Source of the DNA: Pantoea sp. 18069
GTDB lineage: Bacteria; Pseudomonadota; Gammaproteobacteria; Burkholderiales; Burkholderiaceae_C
Direction of reading: 5' to 3'
Assembly (NCBI RefSeq): GCF_902706035.1
Contig: NZ_CACSJA010000030.1
Span: forward strand, 1-62,329
Length of the DNA stretch: 62,329 nt
Shown here: positions 41,985 through 50,687 of the stretch, piece after piece
Position numbering within the stretch: position 1 is the first letter of the stretch
Layout: each line of letters starts with the position of its first letter
Notes under the pieces: model-generated
The model's input: only the letters and a program-made list of their open reading frames with translations
Told to the model about the DNA's origin: nothing
Database searches by the model: none
Made by a program: the position numbers and the translations under genes

Positions 41985-43025
41985 TCAAATCATCGCCACG
42001 CAGAACGCGTCGCCGGCGTCCGCGGGAAGCTGTGCCTCGAACCAGCTGGCCGCGCCATCGAAGCTGTAGAACACCTGGCCGCCGCGGGTCACGGAAATCA
42101 CGCCCTGCCCATCAGCGTGGTGCACGTTGATGCCCATGATGGTGCTCTGGGGCGTGACCTGTGCATCGGCCCGGTGCCAGTGGCGGCCCAGGTCATCGCT
42201 GGTATAGACCGCGCCAGCGTTGCTGCGCGAGGCGATGCTGAAGCAGGCATACATCTTCTCGGGCTGGCCGGCGACGATGCGCAGGTCGCGGCAATAGTTG
42301 AACGGCGCGAACTGGCCGACCTTGAGGTCCTCGAACACCGAGCCCTGGTCGCGGCTCTCGAACACGCCCAGCCGGCACAGATAGAACACCGCATCGGGCG
42401 CGGCCGGCGTCGTCGTCACCGCGTGGGCATCGAACATGCCTTCGGCGTCGTCGTCGGTTTCGATCCTGCTCTTGAGGTACGGCTGCTCGGACAGCGCCAG
42501 AATGCCCGCGGTGCGCGCATGCCAGCTCCTGCCTGCATCGGTGCTGACCATGAAGCCGTTGATTTCAGCAATGCCGTAAAGCACGTTGGCGTCGGAGGGA
42601 TGGAAGGCCAGACGCATCACGCGCGAGGCGCCGAAGCGGATGTTGAAGCGCTCGGGATGGTGGACTTCGCATTCGCGCCAGGTTTCGCCGCAGTCATGGC
42701 TCTCGAAAACGCTGATAGGTGCCGTGCCCGCAAACAGGTGGTCGGGGTCGCGCGGGTCGACTTCAATGGACCAGAACTGGAACCTGGCGTCGGCCGCGCC
42801 CACATCGCGCCAGGTAATGCCCTTGTCCTCGGATTTATAAATGCCTTTTCGCGTTGCAGCGAGAATCACATTCTCATATTTCGGGTGCGGAACAATGGCC
42901 TGCACGGCGGCATCATCTGGAATATCCTGGACTTTTTCCCATTGCTGACCGTGCAGGAGTTTATACAGCGATCCAATGGAATTTTCCCGAGTAACTGCCG
43001 TGCCGGCAAAAATCACTTTATCCAT
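41985..43025 (-). CDS. BNR-repeat beta-propeller protein (sialidase/VPS10-like), cytoplasmic
   Basis: This 346-residue protein is built from repeats with Asp-box turns: KSEDKGITW, ESHDCGETW, STDAGRSW, TSDDLGRHW and SFDGAASW. There is no signal peptide, and the sialidase catalytic Arg triad and Tyr are not recognisable. The fold is a propeller of 6-7 blades. Function unknown. AAGGAG precedes the ATG. It is the first gene after a terminator, with an inverted repeat upstream, so it may start the transcript that includes the aldolase, decarboxylases and dioxygenase. Confidence 0.8.
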   Translation of the reverse strand: MDKVIFAGTAVTRENSIGSLYKLLHGQQWEKVQDIPDDAAVQAIVPHPKYENVILAATRKGIYKSEDKGITWRDVGAADARFQFWSIEVDPRDPDHLFAGTAPISVFESHDCGETWRECEVHHPERFNIRFGASRVMRLAFHPSDANVLYGIAEINGFMVSTDAGRSWHARTAGILALSEQPYLKSRIETDDDAEGMFDAHAVTTTPAAPDAVFYLCRLGVFESRDQGSVFEDLKVGQFAPFNYCRDLRIVAGQPEKMYACFSIASRSNAGAVYTSDDLGRHWHRADAQVTPQSTIMGINVHHADGQGVISVTRGGQVFYSFDGAASWFEAQLPADAGDAFCVAMI

Positions 43026-43041
43026 TACCGTCTCCTTCTGT

Positions 43042-43059
43042 TATTCAACTGAATGAATA
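43042..43059. promoter_or_regulatory. Inverted repeat upstream of the BNR gene
   Basis: The perfect 6-bp half-sites TATTCA-N6-TGAATA lie 17 bases before the ATG of the BNR gene, in an A+T-rich gap. This is a candidate operator of the main catabolic transcript. No convincing -35/-10 pair could be fixed. Confidence 0.4.
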
Positions 43060-43136
43060 TTAGGTGACGACTGTAAAGCAGACTAATTAAAAAACTCCAG
43101 CTTCCATCAATTTTTGCTGAACCATCCGAAGGCTGG

Positions 43137-43160
43137 AAAAAAAGGGCCCATCAGGGGCCC
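43137..43160 (-). terminator. Terminator after the racemase-like gene
   Basis: The stem GGGCCC/GGGCCC with a 5-base loop is followed on the minus strand by seven T. It lies 52 bases past the stop at 43212 and separates the porin-Bug-racemase unit from the BNR-to-LysR unit. Confidence 0.75.
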
Positions 43161-43211
43161 AAGAATGACGCGAGACAGCGCCGTGTCATTCGCCGCTTCC
43201 CAGCAGCCTTG

Positions 43212-43937
43212 CTATTGCAGCAACCTGCCGCCGCCCTCCACCTGCCCTGTCCAGCCGATCTGCTGCAGCGCGTCCCAGAGCACGGCCTGGTTGCTGGTCA
43301 CCACGGGCACGCCCAGCGCGCGCTCGAGCGGCTCGACGGCTTCGAACGCCCGCACGTTGGCGCAGGACAGCAGCAGCGCATCCATGCCCGGATCGGCATG
43401 CGCCATCGCATGCGCGGCCAGCGTCTGCGGGTCCATGCGCGCCGCTTCGCGTGCATCGACGAAGTTCAGGCCCACGGACTTGATCACCTCCAGGCCCGCG
43501 GCCTCAAGCGCGGCCTTTTCGCCGCTGGAGAATTTGTCGGCGAACGGGCAGACATGCACGATACGGCGCGCACGGACATGGGCCAGCGCGCGCTTGATCG
43601 CCAGCATGGTGTTGGACGAGGCCACGCCCAGCGCCTGCTGCATGCTTTGGGCCAGCAGCGCGTCGCCCGTCGGTCCATAGGCCACGCTCGCGCCCGTACA
43701 GTTGAAGGTGATCACATCGGGGCCGAAGTCCTTGAGATAGCTCGCGTCGTCCGTGGCTTCGAGGTAGGCACGCAGCAGGCTTTCGGGCGTAACCACACCG
43801 CCTTCCTTGCGCAGCCGGATGCGATGCACGTGATACGCCACATCCTCGGGGCAGAACCGGCGCAAATCGTCCTCTCCAATGGTGTTGAGCGAGGGCACGA
43901 TCATGCCTATGCGTTTGCGCGTTTGCATCTGGTTCAC
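43212..43937 (-). CDS. Asp/Glu racemase superfamily enzyme (maleate isomerase / AMDase-like)
   Basis: This 241-residue protein has two catalytic cysteines in the expected places, C80 (ITFNCTGAS) and C192 (LLLSCANVRA), and an N-terminal RIGMIVPSLNT strand typical of the maleate cis-trans isomerase and arylmalonate decarboxylase branch. It might isomerise a cis/trans unsaturated diacid formed after ring cleavage. The ATG overlaps the Bug gene stop (ATGA). A terminator follows. Confidence 0.85.
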   Translation of the reverse strand: MNQMQTRKRIGMIVPSLNTIGEDDLRRFCPEDVAYHVHRIRLRKEGGVVTPESLLRAYLEATDDASYLKDFGPDVITFNCTGASVAYGPTGDALLAQSMQQALGVASSNTMLAIKRALAHVRARRIVHVCPFADKFSSGEKAALEAAGLEVIKSVGLNFVDAREAARMDPQTLAAHAMAHADPGMDALLLSCANVRAFEAVEPLERALGVPVVTSNQAVLWDALQQIGWTGQVEGGGRLLQ

Positions 43938-44908
43938 TTCTGTGCCGCTCCTGTTTCCTGGATGACCTTGGTGTAGCGCTGGATGTCGGTGACGATCAGC
44001 TTCTGGAAGGCTTCGGGCGTGCTGTAGAAACGGTCGTTCTTCTGCGCGAAGAAGAACTGCTCGGATTCGGGCTCTTCGAGAATCGCCTTGATCTCGCGGT
44101 TGATGCGCTGCACGATGGGCGCGGGCGTCTGCGCGGGCGCGAGCACGCCCATCCAGTTGAGCACTTCAAAGCCTGGCAGCTGGCCCGCCTGGGCGATGGT
44201 TGCGACACCCGGCGCCAGCGCGCTGGGCTGGGCCGTGGTGACGGCAAGCATCTTCAGGCGCCCGGTTTTCGCGAACATATCCGCCGAGGCATAGCCGCTC
44301 GAGACCATGTCGACCTCGCCTGCAACAGCGGCCTGCACCGAAGCGGGCGTTCCCGAATAAGGAATGTAGCGGATCGGCAGCCCCGCTTCCTTGACGAACA
44401 TCGCCATGCCCAGGTACATGGTGGTCGAACCGCTGATCGCGCCGTAGCTGAGCTTGTCCGGGTGGGCCCTGGCATAGGCCACCATCTCGGCCAGCGTATT
44501 GAAGGGTGCATCGACGCGCGCTGCAATGCCATTGGGAGCCGTGGCCACCGTGGCGATGGGCGCGAAGTCCTTGACGGTGTCGAACGGCAGGCGCGGATAG
44601 AAGCCGGGGTTGATGGCATGGGCGACGCTGGTGAATAGCAGCGTGTAACCGTCGGCGCGCGCCCGCGCCACATGACCGCTGCCGATTGACGCGCCGGCGC
44701 CGGCCTTGTTCTCGACGATCACCGGCTGGCCCAGCCGGGCTTCGAGCTTCTTGCTCACATAGCGCGCCATGAGGTCCACGCCCCCGCCCGGGGCAAACGG
44801 CACGACCATGGTGACGGCGCGTGTGGGATAGGCCTCGTTGGCCCAGCAACTGGCACTGGCCAGCAGGACTGCGGCCGCGGCGGCGCGCAAGACGATTCTT
44901 TTGTGCAT
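43934..44908 (-). CDS. Bug/TctC-type solute-binding protein of the aromatic cluster
   Basis: I start at MHKRIVLRAAAAAVLL (324 residues), where a Sec signal begins and ends near SCWANEAYP. A start 10 codons earlier is possible. The signatures are TRAVTMVVPFAPGGGVDLMARYV, GQPVIVENKAGAG and RADGYTLLFTS. It should bind the substrate acid, such as an aromatic carboxylate, in the periplasm. It lies between the porin and the racemase-like gene, with 4-base overlap with the latter. Confidence 0.92.
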   Translation of the reverse strand: MHKRIVLRAAAAAVLLASASCWANEAYPTRAVTMVVPFAPGGGVDLMARYVSKKLEARLGQPVIVENKAGAGASIGSGHVARARADGYTLLFTSVAHAINPGFYPRLPFDTVKDFAPIATVATAPNGIAARVDAPFNTLAEMVAYARAHPDKLSYGAISGSTTMYLGMAMFVKEAGLPIRYIPYSGTPASVQAAVAGEVDMVSSGYASADMFAKTGRLKMLAVTTAQPSALAPGVATIAQAGQLPGFEVLNWMGVLAPAQTPAPIVQRINREIKAILEEPESEQFFFAQKNDRFYSTPEAFQKLIVTDIQRYTKVIQETGAAQK

Positions 44909-45000
44909 GATGTTCTCGACGTTGGAATGCGGCTGCACACGCCGGCTGCGCGGCCCGGCCTTCAGGCCGGGCCGATCCGGTCGCGCGCAGGCGCCAAGTT

Positions 45001-46134
45001 TCAGAAGTTGTGGCGCAGGCCCAGCGAAATGCCGCGCGTGTCGTTCTTGTAGACTGCGGGATTGCCCTCGCTGCCCTTGAGATCGGTCACGAAGTCCGCA
45101 TACAGCGCCGTGCGCTTGGACAGGCGGTACAGCGTGCCCAGGTTGACCACGGTCGCGTCCGCGCCGTCGACGATGCCGTAGGCGCCCGTGCCGTTGGTGC
45201 GGTGCTGCCCGACCTTCACATAGGGCTCGAACGCGCCCGCACGGTAGGCGGCCGTCACGGCCCAGGCATTGGCGCGGGTCCAGCGCGCCGAAGCGCCCGA
45301 AGCCGTCTCATGCTGGTAGATCGCGCCGACCTTGAGTTGGCCGAAGTCGTAGGTGCCGCCCAGGCTGGTCAGGCTGCCTTTCGCATTCCACAGCGGGTCG
45401 GGCCGCACCTGGGCGTAGCCGATGCCGACAAACCACTGCTTGCTCGCATAGCTCAGCGTCAGATCGACATGGTCGCCCGAGCCATTGACCGGGTTCCTGC
45501 CGGCTTCGCCCAGCGAGTACATGACCTTGCCCTGCAAGCCATTGACGCGCGGCGTCGTGTACTGCAACGAGTTGTTCTTGCGGTTGGACTCGGCGGTCCC
45601 GGCCGCGGCCGTTCCGCCCGAGAACACCGAAATGCCGTCGTTGTTGTTGCCGCCGCGCCCCGGGCTGCCCGAAATCCAGCGCCCCACGGTGGACAGATCG
45701 CCGTTGTACATGATGCCCGTGCCGTTGAAGCCGCTCGCGCACCAGTGCAGATCGACCTGGCACAGCAGGTTGGCGGTGCCGGTCAGATAGCGGCCCAGGC
45801 GCACTTCCCCCCACTGGCGCCCCGACAGGCCGACCCAGGCGTTGCGGTTGAAGAACCCGAAGCGGCTGGTCGCACCGGTGTCCAGCGCCGGGGCCATCTC
45901 GAGCATGAAATTGGCCTGCATTCCGTTGCCCAGATCCTCGTTGCCCGAGAAGATCATGCGCGTGGCGCCAAATGCGCCGCTTTGCAGCCGATTCAGCGTA
46001 TTGCCATTGGCGCTTTTGTAATTCTGAATTCCCGCATCCATTTCACCCGATATTTTCAAACCACTTTGCGCCATCAGCGAAGTGGAAATACCGAGCAGCA
46101 TGGCCCCTATAGGAAATGCATATTTCATAATCAT
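45001..46134 (-). CDS. Outer-membrane general porin
   Basis: This 377-residue protein has a Sec signal (MIMKYAFPIGAMLLGISTSLMAQS), alternating beta-strand pattern and the betaproteobacterial porin features GLKISGEMDAGI, RNAWVGLSGRQWGEVRLGRY (constriction loop lead-in) and a C-terminal Phe in GISLGLRHNF for BAM recognition. GAGGAG precedes the ATG. It is the first gene of the catabolic region and probably gives outer-membrane entry for the substrate. Confidence 0.93.
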   Translation of the reverse strand: MIMKYAFPIGAMLLGISTSLMAQSGLKISGEMDAGIQNYKSANGNTLNRLQSGAFGATRMIFSGNEDLGNGMQANFMLEMAPALDTGATSRFGFFNRNAWVGLSGRQWGEVRLGRYLTGTANLLCQVDLHWCASGFNGTGIMYNGDLSTVGRWISGSPGRGGNNNDGISVFSGGTAAAGTAESNRKNNSLQYTTPRVNGLQGKVMYSLGEAGRNPVNGSGDHVDLTLSYASKQWFVGIGYAQVRPDPLWNAKGSLTSLGGTYDFGQLKVGAIYQHETASGASARWTRANAWAVTAAYRAGAFEPYVKVGQHRTNGTGAYGIVDGADATVVNLGTLYRLSKRTALYADFVTDLKGSEGNPAVYKNDTRGISLGLRHNF

Positions 46135-46197
46135 ATTGTCTCCTCATTTTAATGAATGCATCTTCGCGCAGCCTCGGCACCACCACGGCTTGCGTTC

Positions 46198-46211
46198 GAG
46201 AATTTATTCTC
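46198..46211. promoter_or_regulatory. Palindrome upstream of the porin gene
   Basis: GAGAAT-TT-ATTCTC is a perfect 6-bp inverted repeat 64 bases before the porin ATG, in an A+T-rich stretch. It could be an operator. A -10/-35 pair could not be set with confidence. Confidence 0.35.
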
Positions 46212-46382
46212 TTCAATGTCGGGAGAAAATCTTCATACGAAATACGCGTTATCTATAAATTTCCACTGAAAACGCCGCAATCCAAGGGTTTTCGATGCTC
46301 TGGCAGGCCAGCCACAGCACATTCGTGCCCAGGGGGGCGGGCAAAGGGCCTGGGGCGTGCATCGCGGCCCCGGGCCTGTGCC

Positions 46383-46548
46383 TCAAGGCCGAGAATCGCC
46401 CCGCCGCAGCCGTGCGCGTGATGTCGATGCCAGCCAGGCATCGACCTTGTGCCGCAAATCTTCGAAGATCTTCTCGACCACGGTCTCCAGCATCTGCACG
46501 GCGGGCTGGGAATTGCCTTTGCGGCGCAGCACCGCCGGCTTACCAGCG
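46383..46548 (-). pseudogene. C-terminal remnant of an unidentified protein
   Basis: After yddG a minus-strand frame with good coding bias (G/C at third positions) runs to a TGA at 46383-46385. It encodes a helical end containing VQMLETVVEKIFEDLRHK and VDAWLAS. An in-frame stop overlaps the end of yddG and there is no start, so only the tail of a gene remains. Family not recognised. Confidence 0.35.
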
Positions 46549-47448
46549 CTACGCCCTGGCTGTCACGCGCGTTGCCAGCCAGCAGACAATGGCGCCCGCA
46601 CACACCGTCAAGGCACCCATCCAGAACGAGGCCGTCAACGGCACGCGCAGCATCAGCGCCGCCAGCGCGGCGGAAAAAACCGGCGTGAAATAGGATGCGC
46701 CGGCGAGCAGGGTGACATTGCCGTGCAGGATGCCGATATTCCAGGCCGCGTAGCCGAAACCCATGGCGGCGGCGGCCAATGCCAAGTGCACGGCAGTCGA
46801 CACACTCCAATTCATTTCGACACCGCCCAACGCCAGGTACTTCACCCACAGCGCCAGCGCCGTGAGCATGAAGAACAGCGTGATGCCGTTCTTGCCCTTG
46901 GCGATCCGCGCCGTGACCGTGCAGTACGCGGCCCAGATGAATGCGCCCGCAAGCGCCAGCCCGTAGCTCAGCGGGTTGTCCTCGACGTTGGCGCGCATTC
47001 CCGCCAGGTCCATGCCTTGTTCGCCGCCCAATACCCAGCAGATTCCCGCGAGCGCCAGCAGCAGCCCTGGCACCGCCAGCCAGTTGGCTCTTTGCCCGTT
47101 GAAAGCGATCGCCGCCAGCATGGTGAAAGTGGGCCAGAGGTAATTGACCATGCCCACCTCGATCGCCTGCTGCCCGGTGTGCGCATGGCCGATGGACAGC
47201 GCCAGGCACAGTTCATAGGAAACAAACAGCGCGCTTCCCCAGTACAGGTATCTTCTGGGCATCTCGCGCAAAGGCGTCCAGCCCACGGTGACCCGCAGCA
47301 GCAACGCTGCCGCCGTGTAGATCATGGCCGCGCCGCCCGTTGCGCCCAGGCCTTCGCTGACGCTGCGGATCAGGCCCACGAGCGAAGACCATAGGACGAT
47401 CGCGACCAGGCCGATGAGTGTGGCGCCTTTCTTGCTGGGCATTCGCAT
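46549..47448 (-). CDS. yddG: YddG-like aromatic amino acid exporter (DMT/EamA family)
   Basis: This 299-residue protein has ten membrane segments as two EamA repeats. It follows E. coli YddG closely in KGATLIGLVAIVLWSSLVGLIR, SVSEGLGATGGAAMIY, QAIEVGMVNYLWPT, GAFIWAAYCTVTARIAKGKNGIT and WNIGILHGNVTLLAGASYFTP. YddG exports aromatic amino acids and related compounds in the inner membrane. Its place beside an aromatic catabolic cluster may or may not be meaningful. Confidence 0.88.
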   Translation of the reverse strand: MRMPSKKGATLIGLVAIVLWSSLVGLIRSVSEGLGATGGAAMIYTAAALLLRVTVGWTPLREMPRRYLYWGSALFVSYELCLALSIGHAHTGQQAIEVGMVNYLWPTFTMLAAIAFNGQRANWLAVPGLLLALAGICWVLGGEQGMDLAGMRANVEDNPLSYGLALAGAFIWAAYCTVTARIAKGKNGITLFFMLTALALWVKYLALGGVEMNWSVSTAVHLALAAAAMGFGYAAWNIGILHGNVTLLAGASYFTPVFSAALAALMLRVPLTASFWMGALTVCAGAIVCWLATRVTARA

Positions 47449-47503
47449 GGCTACCGAAATCCTGCATGGGCGCTGCGTGCAATGCCCGGCTGCCCGCCAG
47501 CGG

Positions 47504-47716
47504 CTATCTTTCGAGCCACCACTGAATCACCACCTTCGCCAGAAAGCCGACAAAGCCCACACCGAGCCCGAGAAAGATCACGAACGTGCCGAACTTGCCC
47601 GCCTTCGACTGGCGCGCGAGTTGCAGGATGATGAACACCATGAAAAGAATGAACGCTCCCACCCCGTAGGTGAGAAAGAAGTGCGCAAGCTGCTCTTCCG
47701 TATACCCAAAAATCAC
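47504..47716 (-). CDS. DUF2788 family small membrane protein
   Basis: This 70-residue protein has two transmembrane helices. The family pattern is clear: FGYTEEQLAHFFLTYGVGAF, then LARQSKAGKFGTF and FLGLGVGFVGFLAKVVIQ. Function unknown. These proteins are found in beta- and gammaproteobacteria. It lies 11 bases after the DUF2189 gene and is probably co-transcribed. Confidence 0.88.
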   Translation of the reverse strand: MIFGYTEEQLAHFFLTYGVGAFILFMVFIILQLARQSKAGKFGTFVIFLGLGVGFVGFLAKVVIQWWLER

Positions 47717-47727
47717 GACGACAAGTC

Positions 47728-48585
47728 CTACAACGCCCTGTCCGGCTGCGGCGGCTCGCGTGGCGCGAACGCCGAGGCGTCGACCAGATCACGGTAGGCA
47801 TGCCAGCTCGCATGGCCGAGCATGGGCACCACGGCCACCAGGCCGATCAGCACCGAGCCCAGGCCCAACAGGGTAAACAACACAATCAACGCCGCCCAGA
47901 ACGCCATGGGCGCCGGGTTGGCGGTCACCACCGTCCAGCTCGTCAGCACGGCCTGCAGCACGGTTACACGGCGGTCCAGCAGCAGCGGCATGGCCACGAC
48001 GCTGGACGCAAAAATAGGCGCGGCCAGAAAACTGCCCAGCGCCATCCACAAAGCAAACAATTGCCCATCGCGTGCGAGCACGACGTGGTGCAGGAAATCC
48101 ATCGGCGTCTGCACGCGCACGGGCGACAGCACGGTGATCAGCGAAGCCGAAATCACCACCCAGCCCGTGGCCGCAAGCGACAGCAGCAGGCCGAAGCGCA
48201 CCAGGCACCAGTAGCCTGCGTGGCGTCCTGCGCCCGCGTGGCCGCTTTGCCAGCGCGTCCAGGTCTGGCGCACCAGGCCCAGGCCTACGGGCTCGCCGCG
48301 CTCGAGCGCACGGCTGATCGCATAGAGGCTGGTCGCCACCACCGGTCCTATCACCAGAAAGCCCGACAGCGCACCGGCCATCAGCCAGAAGCGATTGTGC
48401 CCCACGGCCAGGATGGCAGCGCCCAGCAGCGCCAATACCAGACCATGCGCGAAGCCCAGGGCCGGCGCGCGGCAGATGTCGCGCCAGGCCAGCGCAAGCC
48501 AGGACAGCGGCTGCAGCAGGCCGACGGTACGCACCACGGGGAGAGGAGAGGGAGAACGCGGGCGGGAGCGCAGGGTACTGGGCAT
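47728..48585 (-). CDS. DUF2189 family integral membrane protein
   Basis: I choose MPSTLRSRPRSP as start (285 residues). A start 19 codons upstream would overlap the HAD gene by 25 bases. Six or so membrane helices follow the lead VGLLQPLSWLALAWRDICRAPALGFAHGL, with the typical GPVVATSLYAISRALERGE segment. Function unknown. It is followed by the DUF2788 gene. Confidence 0.8.
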   Translation of the reverse strand: MPSTLRSRPRSPSPLPVVRTVGLLQPLSWLALAWRDICRAPALGFAHGLVLALLGAAILAVGHNRFWLMAGALSGFLVIGPVVATSLYAISRALERGEPVGLGLVRQTWTRWQSGHAGAGRHAGYWCLVRFGLLLSLAATGWVVISASLITVLSPVRVQTPMDFLHHVVLARDGQLFALWMALGSFLAAPIFASSVVAMPLLLDRRVTVLQAVLTSWTVVTANPAPMAFWAALIVLFTLLGLGSVLIGLVAVVPMLGHASWHAYRDLVDASAFAPREPPQPDRAL

Positions 48586-48617
48586 GGTTCTCGGCTCGCT
48601 AACAGCATCGGGAAGGA

Positions 48618-49352
48618 TCAGCCTTCGGCCAGACCCTGACATAACTGCGCGAGACTGGCCACCGTCACGGAAGGGCTGGCGCCTCCGTGCGTCCAGTCTA
48701 CGCCCGCGCGGTTGAGCCAGACTGCGTGCATACCCGCATCCATCGCGCCTCGGGCGTCGAGCAGCGCATCGTCACCCACATGCAGCACGTTCGCGGCGGG
48801 CACGCCTGCGGCCTGCGCCGCGAGCGCGAAGATGCGCGGGTCGGGCTTGGCCACGCCCACGCGGTGCGCGCTGACGCTCGCATGGAAGTAGCGCCCGAGC
48901 CCGACGACATGCACATCGGCCGTGCCATTGCTCAGCGCCACCAGCGGCCAGCGCGCGGCGAGAAACTCGAGTGCGGGAAGCGCGTCCTCGAACAGGTCCA
49001 CGCGCTGGCGCTCGGCGAAGAACACGTCGAACGCGGTCTCGGCAAGGCTTTGGTCATCGCCCGCGCGCGTGAGCGCCAGCCGGATCGACTCGCGCCGCAG
49101 GCCATTGAGGTCATGCGCGAGATCGGGCCGCAGGCGCCCGATCTCGTTGCGCACGGCGCGCACCGCGGCCTGGGTCTGCAGCGACTGCGCGGTGGCCGGC
49201 GCATGGGTCTGCAGCCACTGCAGCAGCACGCGTTCGGCACGTTCTATCGTCGGCCAGATCGGCCACAGGGTGTCATCGAGATCGAGGGTGATGGCACGGA
49301 TACCGCGGGCACGGATGCCGGAGAATGCGTTGGAGTCAGGAGAAGCTTGCAT
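48618..49352 (-). CDS. HAD-superfamily hydrolase (YigB-like phosphatase)
   Basis: I start at MQASPDSNAF (244 residues). The longer frame would cross the hemH promoter. HAD motif I is TLDLDDTLWP (nucleophile Asp), motif II VALSNGT, motif III the Lys in VGVAKPDPRIF, and motif IV VLHVGDDALLDARGAMDAG. This cap type matches YigB-like phosphatases acting on FMN or sugar phosphates. It is divergent from hemH with 74 bases between. Confidence 0.88.
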   Translation of the reverse strand: MQASPDSNAFSGIRARGIRAITLDLDDTLWPIWPTIERAERVLLQWLQTHAPATAQSLQTQAAVRAVRNEIGRLRPDLAHDLNGLRRESIRLALTRAGDDQSLAETAFDVFFAERQRVDLFEDALPALEFLAARWPLVALSNGTADVHVVGLGRYFHASVSAHRVGVAKPDPRIFALAAQAAGVPAANVLHVGDDALLDARGAMDAGMHAVWLNRAGVDWTHGGASPSVTVASLAQLCQGLAEG

Positions 49353-49426
49353 AGGTAGCCCGAGAATACCGCAGCCATCGCGGGCCTGCGGCTGCGCGCG
49401 TCCCCGCGCCTTGGCACAATCGGCCC

Positions 49427-50521
49427 ATGCCTTCACGCTTTGCGCCAGAACCCCCCTCCCCCCACGGCCGCGCTGCGCGCACCGCCGTGCTGCTGTGCAA
49501 TCTCGGCACGCCCGATGCGCCCACGCCTTCGGCCGTGCGCCGCTACCTCGCGCAGTTTCTCAGCGACGACCGCGTCGTGGAGATCCCCAAGCTCGCCTGG
49601 TGGCCCATCCTGCACGGCATCATCCTGCGTACGCGTCCCGCGAAATCGGCCGCGAAATACGCCACGGTCTGGCACCCCCAGGACGGCTCGCCGCTCGCGC
49701 ACTGGACGGCGCGCCAGGCGCTGCTGCTGCGCGGCTGGCTCGGCGAGGCCGGGCACAACGTGCTGGTGCGCCACGCGATGCGCTATGGCAGCCCGGCTAT
49801 CGCCAGCGAGCTCGACGCGCTCAAGGCCGAAGGCGCGACGCGCATTCTGATCCTGCCGCTGTACCCCCAGTACTCGGGCACGACCACGGCCAGCGTGTTC
49901 GACGCGGTCTACGACTGGGCCCGCACCCAGCGCCATATTCCCGAGCTGCGTTTCGTCAACCGCTACCACGACGACGCCGGCTACATCGATGCACTGGCCC
50001 AGCGCATTGAAACGCACTGGCGCGACGCCGGCCGCAGCGCGCACCTGGTGATGAGCTTTCACGGCGTGCCCGAACGCACGCTGCATCTGGGCGACCCCTA
50101 CCACTGCGAAAGCCAGAAAACCGGCCGCCTGCTGGCCGAGCGCCTGGGCCTGGCGCCATCGCAGTACACCGTGACGTTCCAGTCGCGCTTTGGCAGGGCC
50201 AAATGGCTCGAGCCCTATACCGAGCCCACGCTGATCGCCATGGCGCAGCGCGGCCTGCAAAGCGTCGACGTGGTCTGCCCGGGCTTCACCAGCGACTGCC
50301 TTGAAACGCTGGAGGAAATCAACCAGGAGGCACGCGAAGCTTTCCTGCATGCAGGCGGCAAGGCCTTCGCCTATATCCCCTGCCTCAACGACAGCGCGCC
50401 CTGGATCACGGCGCTGAGCCAGGTTGCGCAGCAGCACCTCGCGGGCTGGGCCATGGGCAAGCCCTCTGACGCGGCGCTGCAACAGACTGCGCAACGGGCC
50501 AAGGCCATGGGCGCGCGCTGA
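49427..50521 (+). CDS. hemH: Ferrochelatase
   Basis: This 364-residue protein inserts Fe(II) into protoporphyrin IX in the last step of haem synthesis. The active-site His is H212 (VMSFHGVPERTL) and the acidic residue is E294 (GFTSDCLETLEEI). LLCNLGTPDAPTPSAVRRYL and LPLYPQYSGTTTASVFD are hallmark segments. It is cytoplasmic or membrane-associated. There is no [2Fe-2S] tail. Confidence 0.96.
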   Translation: MPSRFAPEPPSPHGRAARTAVLLCNLGTPDAPTPSAVRRYLAQFLSDDRVVEIPKLAWWPILHGIILRTRPAKSAAKYATVWHPQDGSPLAHWTARQALLLRGWLGEAGHNVLVRHAMRYGSPAIASELDALKAEGATRILILPLYPQYSGTTTASVFDAVYDWARTQRHIPELRFVNRYHDDAGYIDALAQRIETHWRDAGRSAHLVMSFHGVPERTLHLGDPYHCESQKTGRLLAERLGLAPSQYTVTFQSRFGRAKWLEPYTEPTLIAMAQRGLQSVDVVCPGFTSDCLETLEEINQEAREAFLHAGGKAFAYIPCLNDSAPWITALSQVAQQHLAGWAMGKPSDAALQQTAQRAKAMGAR

Positions 50522-50687
50522 GCGTGGTATCGGCGCCTCAGGCACACGCCGCGTTCTGCGGTTTTGCGCAGCAAGGCGCCCCTTCTTATTACCTCTGCTC
50601 ATGAACCAAGAGCGTAAACATCGTTGGCCGTCGACTGATGGAAAACGACAATCGGTGTATTCGGGGATAGCTCCCCATGGAGTGACC

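Noticed and set aside
50424..50687. 88-codon N-terminal extension of the rhodanese
   Set aside because: It runs back into hemH and beyond. The signal peptide and ribosome-binding site fix the start at 50688.
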